Shown: positions 9,426 to 19,280, counted from the stretch's first letter. The stretch: DNA of 64,000 nt from Magnetospirillum sulfuroxidans (GCF_018224925.1 NZ_JAGTUF010000001.1:620001-684000), one strand, 5' to 3'. Program-made: numbers and translations. The notes: generated from the letters alone by a model not told the origin.

Positions 9426-10859
9426 ATGCCTCACGATAGCCAAGCCCATCAATTGTTCTTCACCCGTGCCGGGCTGGATCAAGGCAAAGTGGTCGGCATC
9501 ATCGGCGACGCCCTGACCGGCGCCGATGATGGAGAACTTTTTCTGGAATACCGGCAATCGGAAAGTGTGGTCATGGATGACCGCCAGATCAAATCGGCCA
9601 GCTTTGACACCGCCCAGGGGTTCGGCTTGCGCTCGGTGGTCGGCGAAGCCCACGGCTATGCCCATGGCTCGGTGCTGTCCGAAGACGCCATCCGCCGCGC
9701 CGGCGACAGCGTCAAGGCCGTGCGCGGCGGCCATACCGGCACCATGGCGCTGGCGCCGTCGGGCACCAACGCGGCGCTTTACACCGACATCAACCCCCTG
9801 ACCCTGGTGCCGTTCGAAACCAAGGTCAAGCTGCTGGAAGCCATGGATTGCTATGCCCGCGGCAAGGAACCGCGCCTGCGCCAAGTGTCCGCCTCGCTGT
9901 CGGGATCGTGGCAGGCGGTCTATATCCAACGCAGCGACGGCAGCCACGCCGCCGACATCCGGCCGCTGGTCCGCCTGAATGTCTCGGTGGTCATGGGCGA
10001 CGGCGACCGCATGGAAACCGGCAGCCATGGCATCGGTGGCCGCTTCGCCTATGATCAGGTGATCGGCGAGGATTCATGGCGGGTCTGCGTCGACGAGGCC
10101 ATCCGTCAGGCTGCCGTCAATTTGGAATCCGTTCCCGCTCCCGCCGGAGAAATGAGCGTGGTGCTGGGGCCGGGCTGGCCCGGCGTCATGTTGCACGAAG
10201 CCGTCGGCCATGGTCTTGAAGGCGATTTCAACCGCAAGGGCACCTCTGCCTTTTCCGGCATGATCGGCCAGCGGGTGGCGGCCAAGGGCGTCACCGTCGT
10301 CGATGACGGCACCTTGATGGACCGGCGCGGATCATTGTCGGTGGATGACGAAGGCACCCCCACCAGCCGCACCACCCTGATCGAGGACGGCATTCTGGTC
10401 GGCTATATGCAGGACCGGCTGAATGCCCGGCTGACCGGGGTCAAGGCCACCGGCAACGGCCGGCGGCAATCTTATGCCCATGCGCCGATTCCGCGCATGA
10501 CCAACACCTTCATGACCGCCGGCGCGCAAGACCCGGCGGAAATCATCGCCTCGGTGAAAAAAGGCATCTATGCCGTCAATTTCGGCGGCGGGCAGGTCGA
10601 CATCACATCGGGCAAGTTCGTCTTCGCCGCCACCGAGGCCTATCTGATCGAAAACGGCAAGATCGGCCCGGCGGTCAAGGGCGCCACCCTGATCGGCAAT
10701 GGTCCCGACGCCATGACCAAGGTGACCATGATCGGCAATGATCTGGAACTGGACCCCGGCATCGGCACCTGCGGCAAGGACGGCCAGGGCGTGCCCGTCG
10801 GCGTCGGCCAACCAACCTTGCGCATGGACGGCCTGACCGTCGGCGGCACGGCGGTTTAG
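9426..10859 (+). CDS. tldD: Metalloprotease TldD
   Basis: 477-aa TldD, the zinc protease subunit that with TldE (PmbA) processes microcin-type peptides and helps degrade CcdA in enterobacteria. The HExxxH metal site is visible as HEAVGHGLEGD around residue 259, followed by the family-typical GQRVAAKGVTVVDDGT and the C-terminal GICGKDGQ-like GTCGKDGQGVPVGVGQP. Length is normal for the family (about 480). ATG 9426 has an upstream CCCCAGGAGATTCC ribosome site. No tldE/pmbA partner is in the window. The following methyltransferase gene starts 10 bases after the stop and is probably cotranscribed. Confidence 0.95.
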   Translation: MPHDSQAHQLFFTRAGLDQGKVVGIIGDALTGADDGELFLEYRQSESVVMDDRQIKSASFDTAQGFGLRSVVGEAHGYAHGSVLSEDAIRRAGDSVKAVRGGHTGTMALAPSGTNAALYTDINPLTLVPFETKVKLLEAMDCYARGKEPRLRQVSASLSGSWQAVYIQRSDGSHAADIRPLVRLNVSVVMGDGDRMETGSHGIGGRFAYDQVIGEDSWRVCVDEAIRQAAVNLESVPAPAGEMSVVLGPGWPGVMLHEAVGHGLEGDFNRKGTSAFSGMIGQRVAAKGVTVVDDGTLMDRRGSLSVDDEGTPTSRTTLIEDGILVGYMQDRLNARLTGVKATGNGRRQSYAHAPIPRMTNTFMTAGAQDPAEIIASVKKGIYAVNFGGGQVDITSGKFVFAATEAYLIENGKIGPAVKGATLIGNGPDAMTKVTMIGNDLELDPGIGTCGKDGQGVPVGVGQPTLRMDGLTVGGTAV

Positions 10860-10869
10860 GCGAAGCCCG

Positions 10870-11514
10870 ATGCCTTCCAGCTCGCAATACGGAAAACTGT
10901 ACACCTCCTTGCTGATCAAAAAGCTGGCAGAGGCCGGGGCGATCACCACGGTGATCGATTGCGGCTGCGGCGACGGCACCTATCACCGCCTGCTGTCGCC
11001 CGTGCTGCCCAAATGCGTCTGGACCGGCATCGAGGTGTGGCAGCCCTATATCACCGCCTTCGCCCTCGACACTCTGTATCACCGCCTGATCCATTCGGAC
11101 CTGCGAAATGCTGATTTTCGTCGTTTAGCTCCGGCGGATCTGGTCATTTTCGGCGACGTTTTGGAACATATGAGCAAGCTTGAGGCTCAGATGGTGGTGG
11201 GGCGGGCCCTGGAAATCGCCCCCTTCGTGCTGATTTCCATCCCGGTGGTGGATTATCCCCAGGGCGAAGAACACGGCAATCCGCATGAAGCCCATGTGAA
11301 AGATGATTGGGACCACACCGAGGTCATGGCCAGTTTTCCCGGCATCACCGCCTTCTTCATCCACGATCACATTGGCGTTTACGTTCTGACCTCCACCAGT
11401 CAGGCCGCGATCTATGTCAATGCCGTGCAGGCGGTTTTACCGCAATTGCTGCATCAGCAATTCCCGCAAGACCGCATGGCTTGGGGCGGCTGGCAGGTCG
11501 CCAACCACCTGTAG
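10870..11514 (+). CDS. Class I SAM-dependent methyltransferase, substrate unknown
   Basis: 214 aa. The SAM-binding motif I VIDCGCGDGTYH lies near residue 30-41 and the post-motif GDVLEHMSK near 95-103 fits a class I Rossmann methyltransferase. A His/Asp-rich stretch (EEHGNPHEAHVKDDWDHTEV, about 133-152) follows. No signal peptide or membrane helix. It lies 10 bases after tldD and its stop is 2 bases from the convergent ratA stop. The substrate cannot be told from sequence. Confidence 0.85.
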   Translation: MPSSSQYGKLYTSLLIKKLAEAGAITTVIDCGCGDGTYHRLLSPVLPKCVWTGIEVWQPYITAFALDTLYHRLIHSDLRNADFRRLAPADLVIFGDVLEHMSKLEAQMVVGRALEIAPFVLISIPVVDYPQGEEHGNPHEAHVKDDWDHTEVMASFPGITAFFIHDHIGVYVLTSTSQAAIYVNAVQAVLPQLLHQQFPQDRMAWGGWQVANHL

Positions 11515-11516
11515 GA

Positions 11517-11963
11517 TCAGGGGCGCTTTTGCCCATGCAATTGGCCGGCGCGTTTCTCGAAGGCGCCGACCATTAGCTTGACCGCTTCGTTGAACAGCGA
11601 ACCGATGACTTTTTGCAAGATTTTCGATTTGAATTCGAAATCGACGAAAAAGTCGATGGTGGTGGTGCCGTCGGGATTGGCGACAAAGCTCCAGTGATTG
11701 TTCAGATACTGGAACGGCCCTTCGGTATAGGTGACGTCGATGCGCATGGCGGCATGGTCCAGCACCACCTTCGAGGTGTAGCGCTCGCGGATCATCTTGA
11801 AGCCGATGACCAAGTCGGCGAAGAACATGTCGCCATCACGCTTGCGAATACGGGCGCCGACACACCAGGGCAGGAATTCCGGGTAGCGCTCGACATCCGC
11901 CACCAGGTCGAACAACTGGTCTTGGCTATAGGGCAGCGCCCGCTTTTCCGCATGGGTCGGCAT
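11517..11963 (-). CDS. ratA: RatA/COQ10-family START-like ubiquinone-binding protein
   Basis: 148 aa, single-domain polyketide cyclase/START-like fold of the RatA/Coq10 family. The N-terminal YSQDQLFDLVADVERYPEFLPW and the later VIGFKMIRERYTSKV are the family's hallmarks. In eukaryotes and many alphaproteobacteria the homologue binds ubiquinone and assists respiration; E. coli RatA was described as blocking ribosome subunit joining. I favour the Coq10-like role from lineage. It lies 8 bases after lipA, the usual alphaproteobacterial arrangement, and is last in the run. Confidence 0.9.
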   Translation of the reverse strand: MPTHAEKRALPYSQDQLFDLVADVERYPEFLPWCVGARIRKRDGDMFFADLVIGFKMIRERYTSKVVLDHAAMRIDVTYTEGPFQYLNNHWSFVANPDGTTTIDFFVDFEFKSKILQKVIGSLFNEAVKLMVGAFEKRAGQLHGQKRP

Positions 11964-11971
11964 GATCGTCC

Positions 11972-12913
11972 CTATTCCGCCGCGTCGATGGCCGCGCGGG
12001 CTCGACGCAATTCGTCGAAATCGCGGTCGGCATGGTGCGACGACCGGGTCAGCGGCGTTGCCGCCACCTGCAAGAATCCCTTGGCCTTGGCGGCGGCGCG
12101 GTAATCGTCGAATTCATCCGGGGTGACGAAGCGATCAACGGCGACATGCTTAAGCGTCGGCTGCAAATACTGACCGATGGTGATGAAATCGATGCCGGCG
12201 GAGCGCATGTCGTCCATCACCTGCAAAACCTCGGCCCGCGTCTCGCCCAGGCCGACCATGATGCCGGACTTGGTGAAGCTGGCCGGATCAATTTCCTTGA
12301 CCATCTGCAACAGCCGCAACGAATGGAAATAGCGCGCCCCCGGACGAATACCCGGATACAGACGCGGCACGGTTTCCAGATTGTGGTTGAAGACGTCGGG
12401 TCGGGCGCGAGCGACCACAGCGATGGCGCCTTCCTTGTCGCGGAAGTCCGGGGTCAGCACCTCGATGGTGCAATTGGGGCTGGTGGCGCGAATGCGGTCA
12501 ATGCAGGCGACGAACTGGAAAGCGCCGCCATCGGCCAGATCATCGCGATCGACCGAGGTAATCACCACATGCTTCAAACCCATGGAGGCGACGCTGGCGG
12601 CCAAATTCTCTGGTTCCGACACATCGACGGCGCCGGGCTTGCCGGTTTTCACGTTGCAAAAGGCACAGGCGCGGGTGCAGGTGTCGCCCAAGATCATGAA
12701 GGTGGCGTGCTTGTGCTTCCAGCATTCACCGATATTGGGACAGGCTGCTTCCTCGCATACCGTGTGCAAATTCTTGTCGCGCATCAGCTTGCGCACCTCG
12801 GCGGCTTCGGCCGAGGTCGGCGCCTTGACCCTGATCCAATCCGGCTTCTTGGGCGACGGATTGTCGGGACGGCGGGCTTTTTCGGGGTGACGGAGAACGG
12901 GCTTGTCAGTCAT
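11972..12913 (-). CDS. lipA: Lipoyl synthase LipA
   Basis: Radical-SAM enzyme that inserts two sulfurs into octanoyl groups on lipoyl domains, here the E2 and E1-beta subunits encoded just upstream. 313 aa. The auxiliary cluster Cys triad is seen in [12 protein letters not shown] and the radical-SAM triad in [10 protein letters not shown]; the C-terminal SS(H) region is present as RSSHHAD. I chose ATG 12913 ([12 protein letters not shown]), not the longer frame from 12973, because the longer start would fall within the terminator hairpin behind lpdA. No strong ribosome site is visible. ratA follows closely. Confidence 0.96.
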   Translation of the reverse strand: MTDKPVLRHPEKARRPDNPSPKKPDWIRVKAPTSAEAAEVRKLMRDKNLHTVCEEAACPNIGECWKHKHATFMILGDTCTRACAFCNVKTGKPGAVDVSEPENLAASVASMGLKHVVITSVDRDDLADGGAFQFVACIDRIRATSPNCTIEVLTPDFRDKEGAIAVVARARPDVFNHNLETVPRLYPGIRPGARYFHSLRLLQMVKEIDPASFTKSGIMVGLGETRAEVLQVMDDMRSAGIDFITIGQYLQPTLKHVAVDRFVTPDEFDDYRAAAKAKGFLQVAATPLTRSSHHADRDFDELRRARAAIDAAE

Positions 12914-12974
12914 GGCTTGGGTATCGTCCACGTTGCGGCCAAGGTCAAGAAATTCGTAGCCCTGCCAGAACAAA

Positions 12975-13005
12975 GGGCACGGGGAAGCTTATCCTCCCCG
13001 TGCCC
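12975..13005 (-). terminator. Intrinsic terminator after lpdA
   Basis: 11-bp perfect stem GGGCACGGGGA / TCCCCGTGCCC with a 9-base loop; read on the minus strand it is followed by TTTGTTC. It separates the pdh operon from lipA-ratA, though the short T-tract may allow readthrough. Confidence 0.6.
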
Positions 13006-13033
13006 CCTCCCTTTGCCCATCAGGCGCACGGTC

Positions 13034-14443
13034 CTAAAAATGAATGGCGCGGCCATAAGCCGACAACACCGCTTCGTGCATCATTTCCGACAAGGTCGGA
13101 TGCGGGAAGACGGTGTGCATCAGCTCGGCCTCGGTGGTTTCCAGGGTCTTGGCGATGGTATAGCCCTGGATCATCTCGGTCACTTCGGCCCCGATCATGT
13201 GGGCGCCCAGCAATTCGCCGGTCTTGGCGTCGAAGATGGTCTTGATCAGGCCTTCCGGCTCGCCAAGCGCAATGGCCTTGCCGTTGCCGATAAAGGGGAA
13301 GCGGCCGACCTTGACCTGATAACCCTTCTCGATCGCCTTTTTTTCCGACAATCCGACGCTGGCCACCTGCGGATGACAATAGGTACAGCCGGGAATCTTG
13401 GAGTTTTCCAAGGGGTGCACGTCCTTCAAGCCGGCGATCTTCTCGATGCAGATGACGCCTTCGTGGCTGGCCTTGTGCGCCAACCACGGCGGCGCGGTCA
13501 GATCGCCGATGGCGTAGACGCCCGGCTCGTCGGTTTCGCACCATTTGTTGGTGACCACATGGCCGCGATCGACCTTCACCTTGGTGCCCTCAATGCCGAT
13601 ATTTTCGATATTGGCGACGACGCCGATGGCGGAAATCACCCGGTCGACGACGATATCCTCGATCTTGCCGCCGACTTCCACCTGCACCGAGACATTGCTG
13701 GCCGATTTGCGCAAGCCCTTGACCGTGGCCCCGGTCAGGATGCGCATGCCCTGCTTTTCAAACTGCTTGCGGGCCAAGATGCTGATTTCCTCGTCTTCCA
13801 CCGGCATCACCCGATCCATCATTTCGACGACGGTGACATTCGCCCCCAGGGCGTTGAAGAAGCTGGCGAACTCGATGCCGATAGCGCCCGAGCCGATGAC
13901 CAGCAGCGCCTTGGGCATGCTGTCGGGGACCAGGGCTTCCTTGTAAGTCCAGACGAATTTGCCATCGGGTTCGAAACCGGGCATGACGCGGGCGCGGCCG
14001 CCGGTGGCCAAGATGATGTGCTTGGCCGACAACGTCGCCGGAACCTTGCCGTCAACGACGACCTTGCCCCAACCATCCTTTTGAGGCCCGGCCAGCTTGC
14101 CATGGCCGTCGAACACGGTGACCTTGTTCTTTTTCAGCAAGCCCTTGACGCCCGCCGACAATTGCGCCGACACCCCGCGCGAACGCTTGACGATGGCGGC
14201 CAGATCAAAGCTGGCCCCCGGCGCCGACAGACCATAAGAGGCGGCATGCTGCATGGTGCGGTAAATATCGGCCGAGCGCAGCAGCGCCTTGGTCGGAATA
14301 CAGCCCCAGTTCAGACAGATGCCGCCCAGATGTTCGCGTTCGACCAGACCGGTCTTCAAGCCCAGTTGCGCGGCGCGGATGGCTGCCACATAACCGCCCG
14401 GACCGCCGCCGATCACCACCACATCGAAATTATTGTCCGACAT
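13034..14443 (-). CDS. lpdA: Dihydrolipoamide dehydrogenase (E3)
   Basis: FAD enzyme that reoxidises dihydrolipoamide in the pyruvate dehydrogenase complex, passing electrons to NAD. 469 aa. FAD-binding VVVIGGGPGGYVAA at the N-terminus, the redox disulfide in GGICLNWGCIPTKALL, NAD-binding VIGSGAIGIEFASF, GVYAIGDL, and the C-terminal catalytic His-Glu pair in HTVFPHPTLSEMMHE. Last gene of the minus-strand pdh operon, after two unknown small genes. Its position with pdhABC argues for the PDH-specific E3 rather than the 2-oxoglutarate dehydrogenase copy. Confidence 0.96.
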   Translation of the reverse strand: MSDNNFDVVVIGGGPGGYVAAIRAAQLGLKTGLVEREHLGGICLNWGCIPTKALLRSADIYRTMQHAASYGLSAPGASFDLAAIVKRSRGVSAQLSAGVKGLLKKNKVTVFDGHGKLAGPQKDGWGKVVVDGKVPATLSAKHIILATGGRARVMPGFEPDGKFVWTYKEALVPDSMPKALLVIGSGAIGIEFASFFNALGANVTVVEMMDRVMPVEDEEISILARKQFEKQGMRILTGATVKGLRKSASNVSVQVEVGGKIEDIVVDRVISAIGVVANIENIGIEGTKVKVDRGHVVTNKWCETDEPGVYAIGDLTAPPWLAHKASHEGVICIEKIAGLKDVHPLENSKIPGCTYCHPQVASVGLSEKKAIEKGYQVKVGRFPFIGNGKAIALGEPEGLIKTIFDAKTGELLGAHMIGAEVTEMIQGYTIAKTLETTEAELMHTVFPHPTLSEMMHEAVLSAYGRAIHF

Positions 14444-14483
14444 TCGCTGTCTCCACCCAAATCAGTTATGACCTGCCCGACGT

Positions 14484-14951
14484 TTAGTCGTGGGCGGCGG
14501 GAAAAAAGGCGGCCACGCGGCCATCGACGTCCAGATCGTGAATATCGGCCAGACGCCACAGATAGATGCCCATGACGTCGCGAAAGGCGCCGAGCAATTG
14601 ATAAAAGCGATAGCTGGGCATGGCGTGACGCCGCCCGGCCTGCCGGTCCCAGGCTTCGGCCGCATCCACATAGCGGCGACAGGCGGCCCGCATGGCCAAC
14701 AGCGTATCGTGGGAAACGGCGTCGTCGCCGATGATCTGGCCGGTATCACCGATCAGCCGGCGCAGATCGCAGACGGCGCGGTAACACCGTTCTTGTTCTT
14801 CCGGCAACAGCAGATGCTCGCCGAACAGAGCCGAGCCGCCGACCATGTCGATCAGACCGGCAATCGCCTGGGATTCAGCCGGCGACGGGTTCGCCTCGGT
14901 CTTGCAAAAACCGGCCAGCGGCCGATCGAGTTCACGCACGCGGATCCGCAT
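14484..14951 (-). CDS. Hypothetical protein inside the pdh operon (155 aa)
   Basis: 155 aa, mostly helical, soluble; I do not recognise a family. It starts with MRIRVRELDRPL and contains GSALFGEHLLLPEEQERCY and a Trp/Tyr-rich helix MGIYLWRLADIHDLD near the C-terminus. ATG 14951 overlaps the stop of the upstream unknown gene (TGATG), so the two are translated together; a longer in-frame start at 15029 would run into that gene. Only 40 bases separate it from lpdA. A role in assembly or regulation of the pyruvate dehydrogenase complex is possible from position only. Confidence 0.75.
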   Translation of the reverse strand: MRIRVRELDRPLAGFCKTEANPSPAESQAIAGLIDMVGGSALFGEHLLLPEEQERCYRAVCDLRRLIGDTGQIIGDDAVSHDTLLAMRAACRRYVDAAEAWDRQAGRRHAMPSYRFYQLLGAFRDVMGIYLWRLADIHDLDVDGRVAAFFPAAHD

Positions 14952-15559
14952 CAGATCCCCCCCTCCACCATCGGGCGCCAAGCCCGGTCCATATCGAACA
15001 TCAAGTCGTGATCGGCGATGTAACGCCACAAGAAGGCGTCGAAATCGCCGCCATAGCGTTCGCCGATAAAGCTGTCCATGGCCTGGGACTTGGCCTGATA
15101 AATGGCCATCAGGTCGAAGCGCCAGCCCTTGCCGCCCTTATCCACTTTCAGACGGGCGCCGTCGCATACTCCGGCCACTACCCGGCTGACCAGCCAGTTG
15201 CCGTTTTCGTCATAGCCCATGTGATCGCCGATGACCAATTCGTCCATCAACGCATCCAGATAAGGAAACGCGGTAAACGCCATCAGAAAACGCGCCGCCG
15301 CCGAGGCATCGTCGATGGCGGCCGGTTCCGGCATGCCGCGATAGCGGGTAACGAAAAAACGGGTCAGCGGATCGCGCGCCGACAGGGCCGTTCGGCCCTC
15401 GCCGGCATAAATGGCGCGCAATTCCTCGCCCCACACCAGGCAAGACCCGAACAGGGCCGAGGTGGCGGAGTGCACCCGCCCCTCGCGCAGATCCTGCTTC
15501 AGAGTCTCGAACTCCTGACGGATGGCCGGCATGGCATGGGCGATCTTATCCCGGTCCAT
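14951..15559 (-). CDS. Hypothetical protein inside the pdh operon (202 aa)
   Basis: 202 aa, unrecognised. It begins MDRDKIAHAMPAIRQEF 14 bases after the pdhC stop; upstream in-frame sequence is only the out-of-frame shadow of pdhC. The middle has FLMAFTAFPYLDALMDELVIGDHMGYD, and the C-terminal half has YQAKSQAMDSFIGERYGGDFDAFLWRYI. The segment WLVSRVVAGVCDGARLKVDKGGKGWRFDLM could be a beta-rich stretch of the kind found in NTF2-like folds, but this is a guess. No signal peptide or membrane helix. Its stop overlaps the start of the next unknown gene by one base. Confidence 0.75.
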   Translation of the reverse strand: MDRDKIAHAMPAIRQEFETLKQDLREGRVHSATSALFGSCLVWGEELRAIYAGEGRTALSARDPLTRFFVTRYRGMPEPAAIDDASAAARFLMAFTAFPYLDALMDELVIGDHMGYDENGNWLVSRVVAGVCDGARLKVDKGGKGWRFDLMAIYQAKSQAMDSFIGERYGGDFDAFLWRYIADHDLMFDMDRAWRPMVEGGI

Positions 15560-15573
15560 GGCCGCAATCTCCC

Positions 15574-16839
15574 TTACAGCAGCATGGAAAGCGGATCTTC
15601 GACCAGCTTCTTGAAGGCCGCCAGGAACTCGGCGCCGACGGCGCCATCGACCACCCGGTGATCCACCGACAGCGTGCAGGTCATCACCGTGGCGATGGCC
15701 AGGGCGCCGGCCTTGACCACCGGACGCTGTTCGCCGGCGCCAACGGCCAAAATGCAGCCTTGCGGCGGGTTGATGATGGCGGCGAAGTCCTTGACGCCGA
15801 ACATGCCCAGATTGGAGATGGTAAAGCCGCCGCCCTGGAATTCCTCGGGCTTGAGCTTGCCATCGCGGGCCTTGGCCGCCAGTTCCTTCATTTCGCCCGA
15901 AATCGTCGCCAGCCCCTTGTGATCGGCATGGTGGACGATGGGAGTGATCAGACCGTTGGGGGTCGCCACCGCCACCGAGACATCGACGTCGGTGTAACGC
16001 TTGATCGCCTCTTCGCCCCACGAGGCATTGGCGGCCGGCACCTTCTTCAACGCCAGCGCCACCGCACGGATGATGAAGTCGTTGACCGACAGCTTATAGG
16101 CGTCGGAACGGCCATTGAGATCGGCCCGCACCTTGAGCAGGGCGTCCAGTTCGCAATCGATCGACAGATAGAAATGCGGAATGGTCGATTTGGCTTCGGT
16201 CAGGCGCCGGGCGATGACCTTGCGCATGGAGGAATTGGGAATTGCCTCGAAAGCCGGTTCGAACGGATTGGCGGTGGCCGCAGCCGGAGCCGCAGCCGCC
16301 TTGGGCGCAGGAGCCGCAGCGGCGGCGCTGGCCACCGGGGCGGCGGCGACACCGCCCTTGAGCGCCAATTCGACGTCGGCCTTGACCACCCGGCCGTAAG
16401 GACCAGAGCCCTTGACCGCCTTGAGATCCAGACCCGCATTGCCGGCGATGCGCTTGGCCAGCGGGCTGGCGAAGACACGGTCGCCACCATGGGCGGACGC
16501 GGCCGGCGCGGCGGCGACCGGGACAGCGACGGCCGCCGGAGCCGGGACCGGAGCGGCGGCGGCAACCGGCTTGGCGACGATGGCCGAAGCATCTTCGCCT
16601 TCTTCCAGCAACACGCCGATGGGGGTGTTGACGGCAACGCCGGCGGTGCCGTCGGCGATCAGGATCTTTCCCAGCACGCCTTCATCGACGGCTTCGAACT
16701 CCATGGTCGCCTTGTCGGTTTCGATTTCGCACAGCACGTCGCCGGATTTGACGGCGTCGCCTTCCTTTTTCAACCAGCGGGCCAAGGTACCCTCGGTCAT
16801 GGTCGGGGACAGCGCGGGCATCAGCAGTTCGATGGGCAT
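15574..16839 (-). CDS. pdhC: Pyruvate dehydrogenase complex E2, dihydrolipoamide acetyltransferase
   Basis: Forms the core of the PDH complex and transfers acetyl groups to CoA. 421 aa with one lipoyl domain (residues 1-80, lipoylated Lys in ETDKATME), an Ala/Pro-rich linker, a peripheral-subunit-binding domain (about 135-170, [17 protein letters not shown]), a second Ala-rich linker and the acyltransferase domain ending with the catalytic [13 protein letters not shown]. The lipoyl domain is very close to that of the neighbouring E1-beta subunit. Gap to pdhB is 12 bases. Confidence 0.96.
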   Translation of the reverse strand: MPIELLMPALSPTMTEGTLARWLKKEGDAVKSGDVLCEIETDKATMEFEAVDEGVLGKILIADGTAGVAVNTPIGVLLEEGEDASAIVAKPVAAAAPVPAPAAVAVPVAAAPAASAHGGDRVFASPLAKRIAGNAGLDLKAVKGSGPYGRVVKADVELALKGGVAAAPVASAAAAAPAPKAAAAPAAATANPFEPAFEAIPNSSMRKVIARRLTEAKSTIPHFYLSIDCELDALLKVRADLNGRSDAYKLSVNDFIIRAVALALKKVPAANASWGEEAIKRYTDVDVSVAVATPNGLITPIVHHADHKGLATISGEMKELAAKARDGKLKPEEFQGGGFTISNLGMFGVKDFAAIINPPQGCILAVGAGEQRPVVKAGALAIATVMTCTLSVDHRVVDGAVGAEFLAAFKKLVEDPLSMLL

Positions 16840-16851
16840 TTCGCGCTCTCC

Positions 16852-18225
16852 TTACTTGGCGTAGCAGACCTTGCGGGCGGCATCGGCGATGCCATCCGGG
16901 GTCGGCAGATACAGGCGTTCCAGATTGGCGGCATAGGGCATGGGCACGTCGGCGCCGCAGACGCGAATGACCGGGGCGTCCAGCCAATCGAAGCAATGCT
17001 CCATCATCAAGGCGGCGATTTCCGAACCGATGCCGGCAAAGGCCCAGCCTTCTTCCACCGAGATGATGCGGTTGGTCTTTTTCACCGAGGCGACGATGCT
17101 GTCGATATCGATGGGACGCAGGGACCGCAAGTTCAGCACTTCGGCGGAAATGCCGTCTTTTTCCAACAGCGCGGCGGCTTCCAACGAAGTCCCGACCATG
17201 CGCGAATAGGTGACGATGGTCACATGTTCGCCCGGCCGTTCGATCTTGGCCTTGCCGATGCGAACGATGAAATCCGGATCGTCGGGCACGTCGAAGGACT
17301 GACCGTACAAGATTTCATTTTCCAGCACGACGACCGGATTGGGATCGCGGATGGCGGCCTTGAGCAATCCCTTGGCGTCGGCCGCCGACCACGGCGCCAC
17401 CACCTTGAGACCGGGGCAATGGGCGTACCACGAGGCGAAATCCTGGCTATGCTGAGCGCCGACGCGGGCGGCGGCGCCGTTGGGGCCACGGAAAACGATG
17501 GGGCACGGCTGCTGCCCCCCCGACATGTACAAGGTCTTGGCCGCCGAATTGATGACGTGGTCGATGGCCTGCATGGAGAAGTTCATGGTCATGAACTCGA
17601 CGATGGGCTTAAGGCCGGCGAAGGCGGCGCCGACGGCCAAGCCGGCAAAGCCCATTTCGGTGATCGGCGTGTCGATCACCCGCTTATCGCTGAATTCGTC
17701 CAGCAAACCTTGCGAGACCTTATAGGCGCCCTGATATTGCGCCACTTCCTCGCCCAGCAGGAACACCGATTCGTCGCGGCGCATTTCCTCGGCCATGGCG
17801 TCGCGCAAGGCTTCGCGCACGGTCTGGCGGATATACTTGGCATAGTGCTTTTCCACCGGGGCCGGCGCACTGGCCTTCGGCGCCTGCGCCATCAAAGCGG
17901 CCTGCGGACCGCCGTCATGGATCACCGGGGTGACGCTGGGGCCGGCCTTTTCCATCACCTTGCCCAGATCATCGGCGGTTTCGCCCTCTTCCAGCATGAT
18001 GGCGATGGCGGTGTTGACAGCCACCCCCTCGGCGCCATCGGCGATCAGGATCTTGCCCAACACGCCTTCTTCGACCGCTTCCAGTTCCATGGTCGCCTTG
18101 TCGGTTTCAATTTCGGCCAGCACGTCACCGGATTTGACCGTATCGCCCTCGGCCTTCAGCCAACGGGCCAACTTGCCTTCGGTCATGGTCGGCGACAGCG
18201 CCGGCATCAGAATTTCGATAGCCAT
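16852..18225 (-). CDS. pdhB: Pyruvate dehydrogenase E1 beta subunit with N-terminal lipoyl domain
   Basis: 457 aa, longer than a bare E1-beta (about 330) because residues 1-80 are a complete lipoyl domain (Lys in ETDKATME), joined by an Ala/Pro-rich linker to the transketolase-type beta subunit (from about residue 135, [18 protein letters not shown]). [17 protein letters not shown] and the C-terminal transketolase domain are typical. Lipoylated E1-beta is a known feature of several alphaproteobacteria. A GGGGGAGA ribosome site precedes the ATG; pdhA ends 15 bases upstream. Confidence 0.96.
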   Translation of the reverse strand: MAIEILMPALSPTMTEGKLARWLKAEGDTVKSGDVLAEIETDKATMELEAVEEGVLGKILIADGAEGVAVNTAIAIMLEEGETADDLGKVMEKAGPSVTPVIHDGGPQAALMAQAPKASAPAPVEKHYAKYIRQTVREALRDAMAEEMRRDESVFLLGEEVAQYQGAYKVSQGLLDEFSDKRVIDTPITEMGFAGLAVGAAFAGLKPIVEFMTMNFSMQAIDHVINSAAKTLYMSGGQQPCPIVFRGPNGAAARVGAQHSQDFASWYAHCPGLKVVAPWSAADAKGLLKAAIRDPNPVVVLENEILYGQSFDVPDDPDFIVRIGKAKIERPGEHVTIVTYSRMVGTSLEAAALLEKDGISAEVLNLRSLRPIDIDSIVASVKKTNRIISVEEGWAFAGIGSEIAALMMEHCFDWLDAPVIRVCGADVPMPYAANLERLYLPTPDGIADAARKVCYAK

Positions 18226-18240
18226 CGTCTCGTCTCCCCC

Positions 18241-19242
18241 TCAGGCTTCAATCAGCACGTCGGTCCACAATTCAGCCAAGTCCGGCTCGGGGCTGGCTTG
18301 GGCGAATTCGGCCGCTTCGGTGACGATAAGCTTGACCTCGCGGTCCATTTCCTTAAGCGCCGCCTCGTCGATCAGGCCGGCATCCAGCAATTTGGATTTC
18401 AGCGTGTCGATGGGATCATGCTGCTCGCGCATTTTGGTCACTTCTTCCTTGGTCCGGTACTTGGCCGGATCGGACATGGAATGGCCGCGATAGCGATAGG
18501 TCTTCATTTCCAAGATATAGGGACCGCTGCCGGAACGGCAGTGGTCCAGCGCCTTGATGGCGGCGGTGTAGACCGCCTGCACATCCATGCCGTCCACCGC
18601 CTCGCCGGGGATGCCATAGGCGGCGCCGCGCTTGTACAGATCGACGCCGGCGGCGTGACGCTCGGACGAGGTGCCCATGGCGTATTTGTTGTTCTCGATC
18701 ACATAGACCACCGGCAGCTTCCACAGCGCCGCCATGTTGAAGCTTTCGTAAACCTGTCCCTGGTTAAGGGCGCCGTCGCCGAGATAGACGTGACAGACGC
18801 CCTGGTCGCCGGTGTATTTGTGGGCAAAGCCCAGACCGGTGCCGATCGGCACCTGGGCGCCGACGATGCCGTGACCGCCATAAAAGCGTTTTTCCCGACT
18901 GAACATGTGCATGGAGCCGCCCTTGCCGCGGGAATAGCCGCCGCTGCGCCCGGTCAGTTCGGCCATGACGCCCTTGGCATCCATGCCACAGGCCAGCATC
19001 TGGCCGTGATCGCGGTAGCTGGTGATGACCGAATCGGTCTCACCCGCCGCCGATTGCATGCCGACGACCACCGCTTCCTGGCCGATATACAGGTGACAGA
19101 AACCGCCGATCAGACCCATGCCATACAATTGGCCGGCTTTTTCCTCGAAACGACGGATTTGCAGCATGTCGCGGTACCAGCCGATCAGCTGATCCGGTCC
19201 GATTTCCGCCGCCTTGGCTTTACGCTTGGACGTGGTCGCCAT
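18241..19242 (-). CDS. pdhA: Pyruvate dehydrogenase E1 alpha subunit
   Basis: Thiamine-diphosphate enzyme that decarboxylates pyruvate and acetylates the lipoyl groups, as an alpha2-beta2 unit with PdhB. 333 aa from ATG 19242, which is preceded by GGGAGGA; the longer frame from 19293 has no such site. The thiamine-binding GDGALNQGQVYESFNMAALWKLPVVYVIENNKYAMGT is clear, and the phosphorylation-loop-like YRYRGHSMSDPAKYRTKEEV is present. First gene of the operon pdhA-pdhB-pdhC-two unknowns-lpdA. Confidence 0.97.
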   Translation of the reverse strand: MATTSKRKAKAAEIGPDQLIGWYRDMLQIRRFEEKAGQLYGMGLIGGFCHLYIGQEAVVVGMQSAAGETDSVITSYRDHGQMLACGMDAKGVMAELTGRSGGYSRGKGGSMHMFSREKRFYGGHGIVGAQVPIGTGLGFAHKYTGDQGVCHVYLGDGALNQGQVYESFNMAALWKLPVVYVIENNKYAMGTSSERHAAGVDLYKRGAAYGIPGEAVDGMDVQAVYTAAIKALDHCRSGSGPYILEMKTYRYRGHSMSDPAKYRTKEEVTKMREQHDPIDTLKSKLLDAGLIDEAALKEMDREVKLIVTEAAEFAQASPEPDLAELWTDVLIEA

Positions 19243-19280
19243 GGTTCCTCCCAGGGCCTGATGGTGTGATTGCAAGAGAG

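Noticed and set aside
12032-14575. Long 847-codon open frame opposite lipA and lpdA
   Set aside because: It is antisense to two certain genes; in GC-rich DNA the opposite strand often stays open. The His/Gly/Asp-rich product is typical of such shadows.
15658-19269. 1203-codon open frame opposite the pdh genes
   Set aside because: Same reason: antisense to pdhC, pdhB and pdhA, with shadow-type composition.
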